NCBI RefSeq assembly: GCF_000004075.3
Contig: NC_026657.2
Span: forward strand, 38,798,732 to 38,862,731
Origin: Cucumis sativus
Lineage: Eukaryota; Streptophyta; Magnoliopsida; Cucurbitales; Cucurbitaceae
DNA: 64,000 bases
Reading direction: 5' to 3'
The notes under the pieces are model-generated. The model made no database searches, was not told the origin of the DNA, and saw only the letters and a list, made by a program, of their open reading frames with translations. Positions 37,701 to 48,097 of this stretch are shown here, piece by piece; within the stretch, counting starts at the first letter, position 1; the number at the start of each line of letters is the position of its first letter. The position numbers were made by a program, and so were the translations under genes.

Positions 37701-38440
37701 ACGTACTCCATTAATTAACTCGAAATAATTATGAAATGAGATTTTATGGCACACTCAAAGGACTTCTCTACCTCTCATCTTACTCTCTTGTTCAAATCTA
37801 CATGCAAACTATTGGAACTAAGAAAATCTACATCCAAATCTATTGTTGCAACGAGATCCATCACCCACGATCATTCAAAGAGATAATCTAGGACAGGGTC
37901 AAGGTTCTATCATCCTAAAGTCAAGAAAAATTATTTGTATGATAACTCTGATTCTACCTCTACCAAATCAAGAAGGGAATTACACCATAATGAGATGTTT
38001 GTCATGACGGCTAATGTAATTAATAATTTTAATATTTTAAATTAAATTTTAATATCAAAATATAAGTTGATATTTTGTCATATAATTAATAGAAACGGAA
38101 CGGTAAAGAAATGGGCGTGCGTGTGTCCTCCCACGTGTCAAAGGTGTTGAGTAAAATAGTGAAATGACGTTTTAGGTGTCAAATAGTCACAGGATATTAT
38201 GACGGTCAGTTCATTTATTGAAGAATATGAGAGATTTTTATTATTCAATGTTAAATTTATGTAAACATTGAAGTTGCTTCCATTTGACTTTTGAAATTCT
38301 CCTAAACTTCTAAACTTCTTCACTTCTTCTTTTCTTTTTTCTACTATGTTGCGTGAGTGTGTTTATATTTAAAAAAACAAATAATCTCCTTTATAAATAT
38401 TAAAATATAATATAAATGCTGACCATAATTATCAACCAAA

Positions 38441-38588
38441 TATAGTTTTTAACGCCTTGTCAAATTATTTATAAATAATGACGTTTATTCGAGAGGAATC
38501 CACAACAATAACAATATAGTTTTTAACGCCTTGTCAAATTGTTTATAAATAATGACGTTTATTCGAGAGGAATCCACAATAATAACAA
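38441..38588. repeat. 74-bp tandem duplication
   Basis: Two adjacent 74-bp copies (38441-38514 and 38515-38588) differ at about two positions, so the duplication is recent. Each copy begins tatagtttttaacgccttgt. Confidence 0.9.
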
Positions 38589-38784
38589 TCGAAGAAAGTA
38601 GAACTTTATGAAATTATTTTCTTTAGTTCTTTTATCTAACATATAATATTGAAAATACACTTATGATTTGTTTTTTGAAATATATATTATTATATATAGA
38701 AAGAATCGGATAGATTTTGTTGTGTGTAGTAATAGTTTTAATTTTTTATTCATATTTTAAATATTTTTATAATTTTAGATTATA

Positions 38785-38940
38785 TTAATAATAAAGATTG
38801 ATCATAGATAAAATTGTATTCCTAATTTATTAGTAATAGATATTGCTAGAAGTTTAGCTATCTCTGAATTTTACTATATTTGTAAATATTTTAAAGTAAT
38901 TTTTATACGAAAATTTAAAAAAGTAGCAAAATATTATAAT
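38785..38940. mobile_element. MITE-like relic
   Basis: The segment contains gaattttactatatttgtaa followed by atattt, and then gtagcaaaatattat. These cores are shared with the fold-back element at 62.69-62.90 kb. The ends are not clear. Confidence 0.35.
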
Positions 38941-40761
38941 TATTTATATTATATAGGAAAGTGAATGGAATTTCATTATTTTTCCATTTTTGACCATTGT
39001 TAAGAAGGAAAAATAAATAAAAAGGTTCAGATTGTGTTAAACATAAAAACCAATTTCATATTTAATATATCAGATTAAATGTATCAAAGACCATAATTTA
39101 TTAGACCTTTTTTTTTCTTATTTATTTTTTGTTGAGAATTTAAAAATCAAATAGATCAAATTTGATGAAATTAATCAGCCCTCTACATTTGTTATAATAG
39201 TGCCTATTCAAATAGAGTAGTTCAAACAAGCCTACTCTGTTTGAATTGACAAGTTAGTGTTGTAAACAAAACAAAAAAAGCCATCAAAATATAATTTTGG
39301 TCATCCAATTGTCTTTTGTAGTACTCATAACCCACTTTTTCATGGAAAGAAAAGCTGAATAATCAAATTTAATAACTCGATGTTGTCAAGTTATAGTTTT
39401 GAAGCTCACGAAACAATTTAAACAATTTAAAAAAATTATATTTTATTTATAATAATTGTTTAAATTGTGATGTATATTTGTAAATCATAAAACTTAAACA
39501 TAATACTCAACAATTTTGTAATACATATTTTACCTTTGAAAATTGAATTGAATTTATAAGGTATGCGTGTGTATATAATATGAAGATTTTGAACTATTAG
39601 ATTGTTATCCAATGGATCTTAAAGCTTATGGGCCGTTGCCACGGGCGTCTACAAATGGGCTGGTACCGAAAAGCATGAGTTGGGCCGGCTCAAGCCCAAA
39701 GAAAATCAACAAAATTTCCTACACTGTCACCTAAGCCAAAAAAAAAATTATATACCATGTTAGTTCAATAAGACAAGATAAGAATGGATTAAATGACATG
39801 AGAAAAGTTATAGAAAAATTATTTAAGTCATTGTAAAGACTTTCTACATTTTTTTTTAACTTTTCAATTTGGTATTTAATTTAGGATGCAATATTGTTTT
39901 AAAGTTTTTAGGTCTTGTTTTTTTTCAAAAGGCATTAAAGTGTATTTGGATCATTGTTAGACTTCCACCACATGCATGTTTTTTCTTACTATTAGGCTTT
40001 CACTCTATGCACGATCATTTGGTTTATAAAATAGCTTGTAATGCTCCTAAAATAGTAGAATGTCATATTAAAAAGATGGTGCTTATTCAAACTATTTGGT
40101 GTTATGTTTTGTAGATTTTGCTTTATATTTGGTATTAAAAATTAATTAATTTGATTAATCTTGATCAAACTATTCATGGAGTGAGTTATTTTAAGATCTA
40201 CTAAATTATAGGTTTGATCTTTGTGACAAACGCAAGAAATTTAGAAGCACATCTAGCTCTACATCCAACGAACACAGTAGAGAACAATGCATTCTAAGCC
40301 CAACTATCGGACTTGAAGTTGGCTTGAAGATTACTTCAAAACAAAAGCAATTGAGTTAAGCTTAGCCTGATTGCACTCTGCATTTTTATGTGTAATACCA
40401 TAATTCTAATTTTATGTGTATAAAATTTGTTTTCTTCCTTAATCTTGTCATGAAATCATATTGTTCTTGCAAGGGTGAGAACTTTATATCAATTGTATGT
40501 AAGATTGACATCTATTGTTCAAGAAAACTAGGAGAACTGAGATATGATAGGTGAACTAAGCTTTAAAACAACAACCTAGAGATTTGAATTTTGAATGTTC
40601 TTTTATTAAAAATGTGGTTAACTTACAATTTACAAATAATAATGTGTGTATTAACCAAATATACCAAAAAATACAAAAAGAAAAATTGTATAAAATGAAT
40701 AAAAGGAATGAATGTAATTAATCTTGAAAAGCCGATGATTGAATACGCCGTCTGTTTAGCA

Positions 40762-41673
40762 TTAAACGAGTGTAGAACAAGCAGAAGTGGTGGGATCAAA
40801 CAGCGCTGGAAGCAGATATTTCCTCCCATTCCCACCATTCGCATTGTAACTCCCACCGGTAACCGAGTCCACAAGAAGCTCCCCAGGATATCCGGGATAT
40901 GAACCCTTAGCAAAGGTTCCGGTACAGGCGGACGCTGCCTCCACCGGAGCATCCTTAGGGCCCTGATAGAACCCATTCCCAAAAGGGTTGGTTGCAGTTC
41001 CAGCGAGAAGAGCAGCGAGGTTAATAACAAGGCCGTCCATCCCAACGTCATTGTTAGGCGCAACCAACGGCGGTGTCTGTGGGCCGTACAAGGGTTGGTG
41101 GAAAGGCCAAGCGCAGTAACCCGGACATTGGGTTTGGGAATTCCCCACCCAAATGTAAGCGAATTTGTAGGACTTCCCCTTAATCGGAGCTCCGTGAGAG
41201 TATCCATGGGAGCCGCATCTGTTGAAACAGAATCCGTCGACAGTGACATCGGCGGCCGTTAAGACGAGATTGATTGAATTTCTGAGACCCCCTTTGGAAG
41301 CGAGAGAGAGAATGTGGGAATTGGTAAGGGATTTGCCAAGGGAGTAATTGGGGTCGAGGATTTGAGAGGATAAAGAAAGAGAAAGAGGTTTGGAATTGGA
41401 AATGGTATGATATTTGAGAACAGAGTTCCACCAGGTGGAAACAGAGGGGTTTGGGGGGATTGATTTGGAAGAAGAAAGGGAAGAGAGGAAATCGAGGACG
41501 ATGGCTTTCTGAGAAGGGTTGAAATTGCCATACCAAATGAGATTGAGGGAGATGTTGGCGGAGAGAAGAGGGCCTCCGTGGGAACGGAAGAGGAAAGATG
41601 GGTCTCTAGCAGCGGAGATGAAGTGAACGGAAAAGGAGAGGGAGAATAAGAGAGTGAGAAGAAGGGAAGGCAT
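40762..41673 (-). CDS. EXORDIUM-like secreted protein (copy 1)
   Basis: A 303-residue single-exon protein. A signal peptide covers residues 1-21 (LLLTLLFSLSFSVHFISA), so it is exported to the apoplast. The body matches the phosphate-induced protein 1 / EXORDIUM family: HGGPLLSANISLNLIWYGNF, SVSTWWNSVLKYH, GKSLTNSHILSLA, LTAADVTVDGFCFNRCGSHG, KFAYIWVGNSQTQCPGYCAW, NDVGMDGLVINLAALLAGTA, NPFGNGFYQG, and the C-terminal GNGRKYLLPALFDP. EXO and its relatives promote brassinosteroid-linked cell expansion and growth under carbon limitation; the biochemical activity is unknown. Its start faces the start of a second copy at 44229. The stretch between signal peptide and HGGP is about 20 residues shorter than in copy 2. 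A TATA-like CATAAATAC lies about 45 bp before the ATG. Confidence 0.95.
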   Translation of the reverse strand: MPSLLLTLLFSLSFSVHFISAARDPSFLFRSHGGPLLSANISLNLIWYGNFNPSQKAIVLDFLSSLSSSKSIPPNPSVSTWWNSVLKYHTISNSKPLSLSLSSQILDPNYSLGKSLTNSHILSLASKGGLRNSINLVLTAADVTVDGFCFNRCGSHGYSHGAPIKGKSYKFAYIWVGNSQTQCPGYCAWPFHQPLYGPQTPPLVAPNNDVGMDGLVINLAALLAGTATNPFGNGFYQGPKDAPVEAASACTGTFAKGSYPGYPGELLVDSVTGGSYNANGGNGRKYLLPALFDPTTSACSTLV

Positions 41674-41716
41674 TGTGAAAGGATGGAGGAGTAGTAAGAT
41701 GAGAAAGGGAGAAAGG

Positions 41717-41726
41717 GTATTTATGG
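41717..41726 (-). promoter_or_regulatory. TATA-like box of EXORDIUM-like copy 1
   Basis: CCATAAATAC on the minus strand about 45-50 bp before the ATG. A near-identical CAATAAATACC lies about 55 bp before the ATG of copy 2, so the pair shares this promoter layout. Confidence 0.5.
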
Positions 41727-42689
41727 GGGAGAGAAGGAGAAGAGTGATGTGTGAGAGACAGCAAGATAACGCGTAATGCTGCGGCGCTCTGTTACCATCT
41801 ACATGTAGACACAGCCAGGTGTGGAAAACTACAAACTAAACTCAATAATTCCCAATAAATAATAGATATATACATTATAAAATATAAATGACTCATTTTA
41901 ATTATTTGTTCTAATGTGTCAACTGCTCATCCATTTCTATTTCATTCTTCAATTTCACTTTTTAGTTTCAACCCTGAAAGAAAACAGGGGGCAAATTTTG
42001 ATCTAACTGCTTATATTTGTGAGCCAAGTTATTTATTGTTGAAATTTCAATTTTGCATTCTAAACTAAAAACAAAATGTTCAAAAATGAAACATTAAAAG
42101 AAAGAAAAGAAAACGCGTAGCAGATAAGTAAAACAAAAAGTCTAAAATGGAAATAAAATCGAATCAAATTTGTAATTGGAGCAATAAAAAGGGGCATAGT
42201 ATTATTACAAAATTAAATTTGGAACATAATAATAAAATGATGAAAAAGCAAATATTAGGTTTTGACAATAAAATAGACAGCTGTTGCTGAATTAGACATT
42301 CTCCTAGTTTTGTTCTTCCCCTTCCCTCTTAGCCTCCACTAAATTATTATATGGCTCCATCCATATTTTGACTTCACTTCAATATCATACACACACCTAT
42401 TAACATTAAATTTTGCTTGTATTAATCTCAAGTTGAAAAAGAAAAAGAAAAAACAGTTGCGTTCGGAGTAGAAAATTATAACACAAACTGGATTCTTGTG
42501 TTTCTGATTTGTACTCTTCTTCTTATGTTCTCTTTCTGCTTGCATTTAGGTCAGTCCCAACTTTTTATTTCGTTTTTTCTCCCTTCCCATTTTGCTTTTA
42601 AGAAACTTGCACCCCAAGCTTACTTCATTACCCAAAAACCACTTTTTTCTTTCTTTCTCAGTTTCAAATTCCCAAACCCACTTTCTTGG

Positions 42690-42960
42690 TTGAGATGGAC
42701 GACCTTTTATTGACTTTAATTTGCTGCTCTTCTCACAGGAACTATATACTAACCCTTTTGGAAATGGGTTTCATCAAGGCCATAAGGAGGCTTCGATAGA
42801 GGCAGCAGCATCGGCTTGTATGCCAAGGCCTCTTATCTTGCCTTTCTTGTGTGGAGTAATCCGTTACCGGAGGGAGTTACCAATGCGAAAATATATATGC
42901 TTCCGTCGCTGCTTTATCTCACCATTTTTGCTTGGTTTTACTCTTTGTTTGATATCTACA
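42690..42960 (+). pseudogene. Decayed EXORDIUM fragment
   Basis: The DNA aligns with the 3' part of the neighbouring EXORDIUM genes. It starts at gatggacgacc, matching the GMDG codons. It continues through ctaacccttttggaaatggg and tttcatcaaggc (NPFGNGFHQG) and gaggcagcagcatcggcttg (EAAASAC), then shifts frame to AKASYLAFL and VTNAKIYMLPSLL, matching the AKGSYPGYPG to GRKYLLPALF end. Frameshifts, in-frame stops and loss of the glycine-rich YNANGGNGRK segment show that it is not functional. The first two thirds of the gene are absent or too decayed to see. Its orientation matches copy 2, so it is most likely a broken tandem duplicate. Confidence 0.85.
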
Positions 42961-43338
42961 CTTTAGGCTACCTGCTTATGACAACGTATCGTTGTGATTG
43001 GATTTCGAAGATTTATTCTACTCATTATTCATTTCTTTGTTCAGTGGATTTATTGTTCTTGTTATTTTGTATTTGGTAGTTTTTTTTTTTATTAAAGTAT
43101 ATTAGATTAATACATAAATTATTTGTATTGTACTTTTTTTTTTTTTTAATTTCAAATATAAACTCAACAACTTAAACTAATGATAATTATTGGTGTATAG
43201 TTAATCACTACTTAGGTTATTTTTATCGTAACTGATGAATTTCAATAAAGTAGAGTTCTATACAAACATAAGTTAGACTAATACATAACTTTGCTAAATT
43301 TCATAAAGTTTTAACCTAACAAAAGATTCTATTGTTAT

Positions 43339-43520
43339 TTGTTGTTATCTCTTGCGTTACCCTTCTACAAGCTCTCAAATCTTTTGGTTGAATGTGATTG
43401 CTTAAAGGTTGTTAATTTGCAACAAACGACTAAGGAACGAGGTTGTGATCTAAGAGTCTCTTCTTTTCATGTTCATCATAAACGACAACATGCACTAACA
43501 CATTTTGTCAACGTTTTACC
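43339..43520 (+). pseudogene. Possible RNase H-like (RVT_3) relic
   Basis: The frame reads NLLVECDCLKVVNLQ at 43378-43422, close to the pattern V-E-x-D-C-L-x-V-V-N of plant RNase H-like RVT_3 domains. After about 20 residues comes FHVHHKRQHALTHFV, which resembles the F-x-H-V-x-R-x-x-N-x-x-A-H block that ends such domains. These domains occur in LINE-type retrotransposons and as stand-alone genes. Only this short piece is visible. Confidence 0.35.
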
Positions 43521-44167
43521 GAATCAAAACTCTTCAATTTTCCATACTTCTTATTTTGGACGGCTTACATTACCTTTTATGCCTTTAAAAACTAGACATT
43601 TGTCCAACCTAACCTTGTTATATAAGGTTTGATTTCCACTTAAAATTGCAAGACATAAAAAATCTCACATTGCTATTTAATTTGTTTAAATTATTGGTGA
43701 ATTGAAGAGGGAAGGAAGCTAATAATGTTTGTCCCTTCCCTTTAAATGTAAAGGAAATCCACATGAACAAAGCTTGATAAACAAGACAATTAAACAATAT
43801 TCTTAATAGTATGAATTAAATCTTTCATAAACTTTAGAACTAAAGTTTTTGACCTAAACACCATTAGATTCCACACATCTAATGGCCTTGAATAAGATTG
43901 CCTCAATTACTTAAACCCTAAAATAAATATGAAAAAGTATTATAAAAGAAATAAATGTTGTTAACAACAACCTATATTATAAATTAACTAATAAATTTAT
44001 TTATTTAATTTGAAACCAAGGTTGTATAGGTAGCACAAAGTTTAGCAATAAATAAATAAACAAATAATTGAAATAGAATTAGTTGCACCAAAAAACTAAA
44101 TTGACTCATAAAATCAAAATCCATCATGCGCCGCACTATCACACCTTCATCTTCCTTTCCCCTCTTC

Positions 44168-44178
44168 CAATAAATACC
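44168..44178 (+). promoter_or_regulatory. TATA-like box of EXORDIUM-like copy 2
   Basis: CAATAAATACC about 55 bp before the ATG at 44229, matching the position and sequence of the box before copy 1. Confidence 0.45.
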
Positions 44179-44228
44179 TATTTTCTTCCCTTCCATTTCT
44201 CTTCACCTTCCTTCCAACCATCATCATC

Positions 44229-45212
44229 ATGTCCTCCATTACTCTCCTTCTTCTCCTTCTACTCTCTTCCTCTCTTCACTCCATATCAGCCACCTTCACC
44301 GTCGCCGTTGCTGGTAACCTCGCCTTCGCCGACCAACCTCTCGATCTCGACTCCTTCCCCTTTGAATACCATGGCGGCCCTCTTCTCTCCGGTAATGTAA
44401 CCATCAATCTCATTTGGTATGGCAATTTCAGTCCTTCTCAGAAATCCATTGTTGTTGATTTCATCACTTCCATTTCTTCTTCTTCTTCTTCTTCCAAATC
44501 AATCATTTCCCCTCATCCCTCTGTTTCCACTTGGTGGAATGCGATTAACAGATTTTACAAGCTTGCTAAGAAACCCAAATCCTCCCGTCTTTCTCTCTCG
44601 TTGGGATCGCAAATTCTTGACCCCAAATATTCCCTTGGAAAATCTCTAACCGATCGTCACATTCTTTCTCTGGCTTCCAGAGGCAGGCAGAAATATGCTA
44701 TCAATGTGGTTTTAACGGCGGCGGATGTTACCGTCGATGGATTCTGTTTTAACAAATGTGGGTCTCATGGGGTTTCATCCGGAGCTCCGATTAAGAGGAA
44801 CAGGTACAGATTTGCGTATATTTGGGTGGGTAATTCAGCAACTCAATGTCCAGGGCAGTGTGCTTGGCCGTTCCACCGGCCAGTGTACGGTCCTCAGAAT
44901 CCACCGTTACTGCCACCGAATAAAGATGTGGGAATGGACGGCGTTATAATAAACCTGGCAACTCTTCTCGCCGGTACTGCGACGAATCCGTTCGGGAATG
45001 GGTTTTATCAAGGCTCCAAGGAAGCACCGCTCGAGGCGGCGACGGCATGCACCGGAATATTTGGGAAAGGAGCTTTTCCAGGGTACCCTGGGGAAGTTCT
45101 GGTGGAACGAAAGACCGGAGCGAGTTACAATGCGAACGGCGGCAATGGGCGGAAATATCTGCTACCGGCGTTGTTTAATCCGATCACTTCCACTTGTTCG
45201 CCTCTGGTTTGA
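44229..45212 (+). CDS. EXORDIUM-like secreted protein (copy 2)
   Basis: A 327-residue single-exon protein of the phosphate-induced protein 1 / EXORDIUM family. The signal peptide covers residues 1-21 (ITLLLLLLLSSSLHSISA). The mature N-terminus has a 25-residue segment (AVAGNLAFADQPLDLDSFPF) that copy 1 lacks. Then come YHGGPLLSGNVTINLIWYGN, a serine run encoded by (TCT)n, SVSTWWNAINRFYKL, LTAADVTVDGFCFNKCGSHG, RFAYIWVGNSATQCPGQCAW, DVGMDGVIINLATLLAGTAT, NPFGNGFYQG and GNGRKYLLPALFNP. The longer N-terminal region makes this copy closer to the standard family length (about 310-330). It is expected in the apoplast and linked to brassinosteroid-promoted growth. The two copies are diverged in sequence, so the duplication is not recent. 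Confidence 0.95.
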   Translation: MSSITLLLLLLLSSSLHSISATFTVAVAGNLAFADQPLDLDSFPFEYHGGPLLSGNVTINLIWYGNFSPSQKSIVVDFITSISSSSSSSKSIISPHPSVSTWWNAINRFYKLAKKPKSSRLSLSLGSQILDPKYSLGKSLTDRHILSLASRGRQKYAINVVLTAADVTVDGFCFNKCGSHGVSSGAPIKRNRYRFAYIWVGNSATQCPGQCAWPFHRPVYGPQNPPLLPPNKDVGMDGVIINLATLLAGTATNPFGNGFYQGSKEAPLEAATACTGIFGKGAFPGYPGEVLVERKTGASYNANGGNGRKYLLPALFNPITSTCSPLV

Positions 45213-47005
45213 GACTTGGGACAAAGAGTATATTATACGATGACACAATTAAACGACGACGTATTTATATGATTTGTTTTCTTTTTCCCTTAATTTATTT
45301 TATAATTTGTAATTTGTAATTTATATTTTTTCTTTTCATCAATATACTTTCTATTTGCTTTGAAGATATAATATGCATTTTAAGTACTCACTCTTATTTA
45401 TTGTTGATTGGTGTTTGAATGGAAAATATTGTGGATTTGATATAATCATTTGTGTTATACTAAACATGTTTATATGAATTCATTTTATAAAGAAATATAC
45501 ACATTTTCATTTTTTTAGAAATATATTTTAAAATTAAACATACTTCTATCATCAAATTATCAATATTTTAATCACTTAAAACAAAATGTTAATTTCAGTT
45601 TTGTACTAATTTTTCTTACAAGCACAAATATTGTAAATATACGTAACTATAAAAAAAATGATTTCCAACATCAAAATATAAATAACATAAATTATTTTTT
45701 CGAGACAATATAATATCAACTAGACAAACATTTCAAAAATCAATCCAAGCACATTCTAAATTATAAACCCACAAACCTCGGTTAGTAATTGAGTTTTTTT
45801 GTTTTTGTTTTGAATATTAAAGTTATAAACACTTTCTTTGGCATACAATTGACTCTTTGCAAGTGTCTTATGTACGTTAATAATAAAAAAAGAGTTTGAA
45901 AACTTTTGTTTTGTCTTTCGAACGTGAATAAATATGAAAATCATATGTTAGGTAACTGCTAATGGTTACCCATGAAAGGTCAAGGTCCTATAAGATTATG
46001 AACCCCACATGGTTCCGTGAGTCTCATTAAGGAAAGTCAAGTCCTCATACCCCAAATCCACCAATCTAAGACTCTTCAGGCTCGAGGGTCATATCTATTT
46101 CAACACCACAAATGTTATACATCTTTCAAGCAAGAGTTAAACAACGAGCCTTATAAATTGCTCCACACCAATAGACTATGTCGCAAGCAACCATTTCTAT
46201 GTTTAGTCGAACTAATCATATATTATCATACCATCGTGAGTGCTACTGCTTGTTTTCTCTAGTGACACATTAAAGACATAGAATAGGGTTGGAGGAGCAA
46301 AAATGGTATGCCCGAGGTATTTGTGCCATCGATAACTACTCTTTTTTTTTTTTTTAGTTTTAGATTTTAAAAATTAAATTAGTAAACTTCACTTCTAGTT
46401 TTCTTTTTTTTTTTCTAATCTTCAAGTCAAAATTTGATAGCCCAGTCCATGTTTGGCCCTAGTATTATGTTCTTGCTCAAGTTAAAACGAAAATTTAGAT
46501 AACAACAGTCCCCACAAAAGAAGCAGACAAAAGTTGATATAATATTATGCACTCTAAATGTATACTATTATAATACATGGTCGCTTTGTAAAAGAATAGT
46601 TTTAAAAAATTTGAAACCTAATTCAAAACCTTGGCTTAAAAAATGGTGAAAGTAAAAAAAAAAAAACTTAGAAAAGAAAATAAACTTGAAAGCAAATAAC
46701 AAAAGTGTATTATCCAACGGATCATAAAAGTACATAATTTAAAATTTTAAATGAAAATGTGGTTTTCTTAAAGTTAATTTAGCTTTTTTATTTTTTGAAA
46801 GTGAATTACATCTTTTATAATTTTGTTCGTTGTTACGAAGCCGCGAGATTGTACCCGAGCTTTTCTTGGGCTTCCGCCATAGCCATAGAGCCCCCGTACT
46901 CAAAGATCCGGCGAAGAACCCCCAATTTTCCGACATTCCCCGTTCGTCTCAAACTCCAATTTCATTCTCTCCAAATTATATATCCCCCCAAATTCTTTCC
47001 AGAAA
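45213..47005. other. Spacer between EXORDIUM copy 2 and PTPA
   Basis: The first 150-200 bp should be the 3' UTR of EXORDIUM copy 2, and the last 150-200 bp the PTPA leader and promoter. Between them, 45.95-46.33 kb is GC-richer than the flanks and has no open frame; it may be an old transposon remnant. The rest is AT-rich. Confidence 0.55.
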
Positions 47006-48097
47006 ATGCAATCCAATGACTCCAAATCCCCAGAATTCCCTATCCCTTCGCCTAATTTCCACGCTCCGACGAATTTCCCGCCACCAACTCATCGTCCCAC
47101 CCCTTCGCCCAATATTCCGGTCAACAACCGACCTAGTCAGTCCATAATTCTCTTTCCGGTCCCTCAGCCACAAAGGGTTTCTGTCGTCTCTCCCCCTTAC
47201 CATTTCCAAGCTCCTTCCAAAAGAATCCATTCTCCCGATGATATACGCCAATTCCACGATTCCGATTCCGGAAGAAATTTTCTTGGTTTCATAGTTGCTC
47301 TTTCCGAATCAACTCGAGGCCGGAAAATTTCTGATCCTTGCTACCAATCTGAAACCGTTAATTCAATCGTCTCTATTCTTGATTCTCTGATTCAATGGAT
47401 CGACGATATACCACCGGCGAGTATGGCGTCTCGATATGGAAACCTTTCTTATCGGATATGGCATGCGCGGATGGTGGAAAACAGCGATTCTCTTATGCTT
47501 CGATTTCTCCCCGAGGATCTTCATTCAGCCACCGTGGAAATTGTGCTCTATTTCACTGATAGCTTCGGGAATTCGAGCCGAATCGACTATGGTACTGGGC
47601 ACGAAACGAATTTCGCAGCCTGGTTGTATTGCTTGGCTAAATTGGGGACAATCAAAGAGGAGGATTACCCTGCTGTTGTAGTTAGGGTTTTCGTGAAGTA
47701 CCTTGATTTAATGAGGAAATTGCAATTGGTTTATTGTTTGGAGCCTGCAGGTTCCCATGGTGTTTGGGGCCTTGATGATTACCATTTCTTGTCGTACGTT
47801 TTTGGATCATCACAGTTGATAGACCATAAGTATCTGAAACCTAAATCCATTCACACTCAGGATATACTAGACAATTTCTCGAACGAGTATCTTTATTTCT
47901 CGTGTATTTCGTTTATAAAGAAGGTGAAGAAGGGTCCATTTTCAGAGCACTCGCCATTGCTTGATGATATTAGTGGGGTGCCTAATTGGAACAAGGTCAA
48001 TAGTGGGTTGCTGAAGATGTATAAGGTGGAAGTATTAGAGAAAGTACCCATTATGCAGCATTTTCTCTTTGGATGGCTCATCAAATGGTGTGTATAA
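47006..48097 (+). CDS. PTPA: Serine/threonine-protein phosphatase 2A activator (PTPA)
   Basis: One long exon encodes 363 residues. The first 65 or so are proline-rich and disordered (PPPTHRPTPSPNIPVN), a plant extension. The PTPA fold follows: SPDDIRQFHDSDSGRNFLGF, ASRYGNLSYRIWHARM, the signature RIDYGTGHETNFAAWLYCL (IDYGTGHE at about 193-200), GSHGVWGLDDYHFLSYVFGS, and NKVNSGLLKMYKVEVLEKVP near the end. PTPA assists activation of PP2A catalytic subunits by promoting metal loading and was described as a peptidyl-prolyl isomerase. It acts in the cytosol and nucleus. The C-terminus reads LFGWLIKWCV then stop. Because GTGTGT overlaps the last codons, a donor there could splice to a short terminal exon ending LIKW plus one or two residues. 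FBW2 lies downstream on the same strand. Confidence 0.94.
   Translation: MQSNDSKSPEFPIPSPNFHAPTNFPPPTHRPTPSPNIPVNNRPSQSIILFPVPQPQRVSVVSPPYHFQAPSKRIHSPDDIRQFHDSDSGRNFLGFIVALSESTRGRKISDPCYQSETVNSIVSILDSLIQWIDDIPPASMASRYGNLSYRIWHARMVENSDSLMLRFLPEDLHSATVEIVLYFTDSFGNSSRIDYGTGHETNFAAWLYCLAKLGTIKEEDYPAVVVRVFVKYLDLMRKLQLVYCLEPAGSHGVWGLDDYHFLSYVFGSSQLIDHKYLKPKSIHTQDILDNFSNEYLYFSCISFIKKVKKGPFSEHSPLLDDISGVPNWNKVNSGLLKMYKVEVLEKVPIMQHFLFGWLIKWCV

Larger units (their letters stand above)
32600..40600. other. Spacer between the UGT85 and EXORDIUM genes
   Basis: About 8 kb with no recognisable gene. It is mostly AT-rich. Structured parts are the degenerate minisatellite at 34.39-34.74 kb, a 74-bp tandem duplication at 38441-38588, a MITE-like relic at 38.79-38.94 kb, a lone site II block at 39.61-39.71 kb, and GC-richer blocks without frames at 37.74-38.0 and 40.19-40.38 kb that may be old transposon remains. 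Confidence 0.6.

Noticed and set aside
40623-41249. 208-residue alternative frame on the minus strand within EXORDIUM copy 1
   Set aside because: The same strand carries the true EXORDIUM frame; this frame shows no family pattern.
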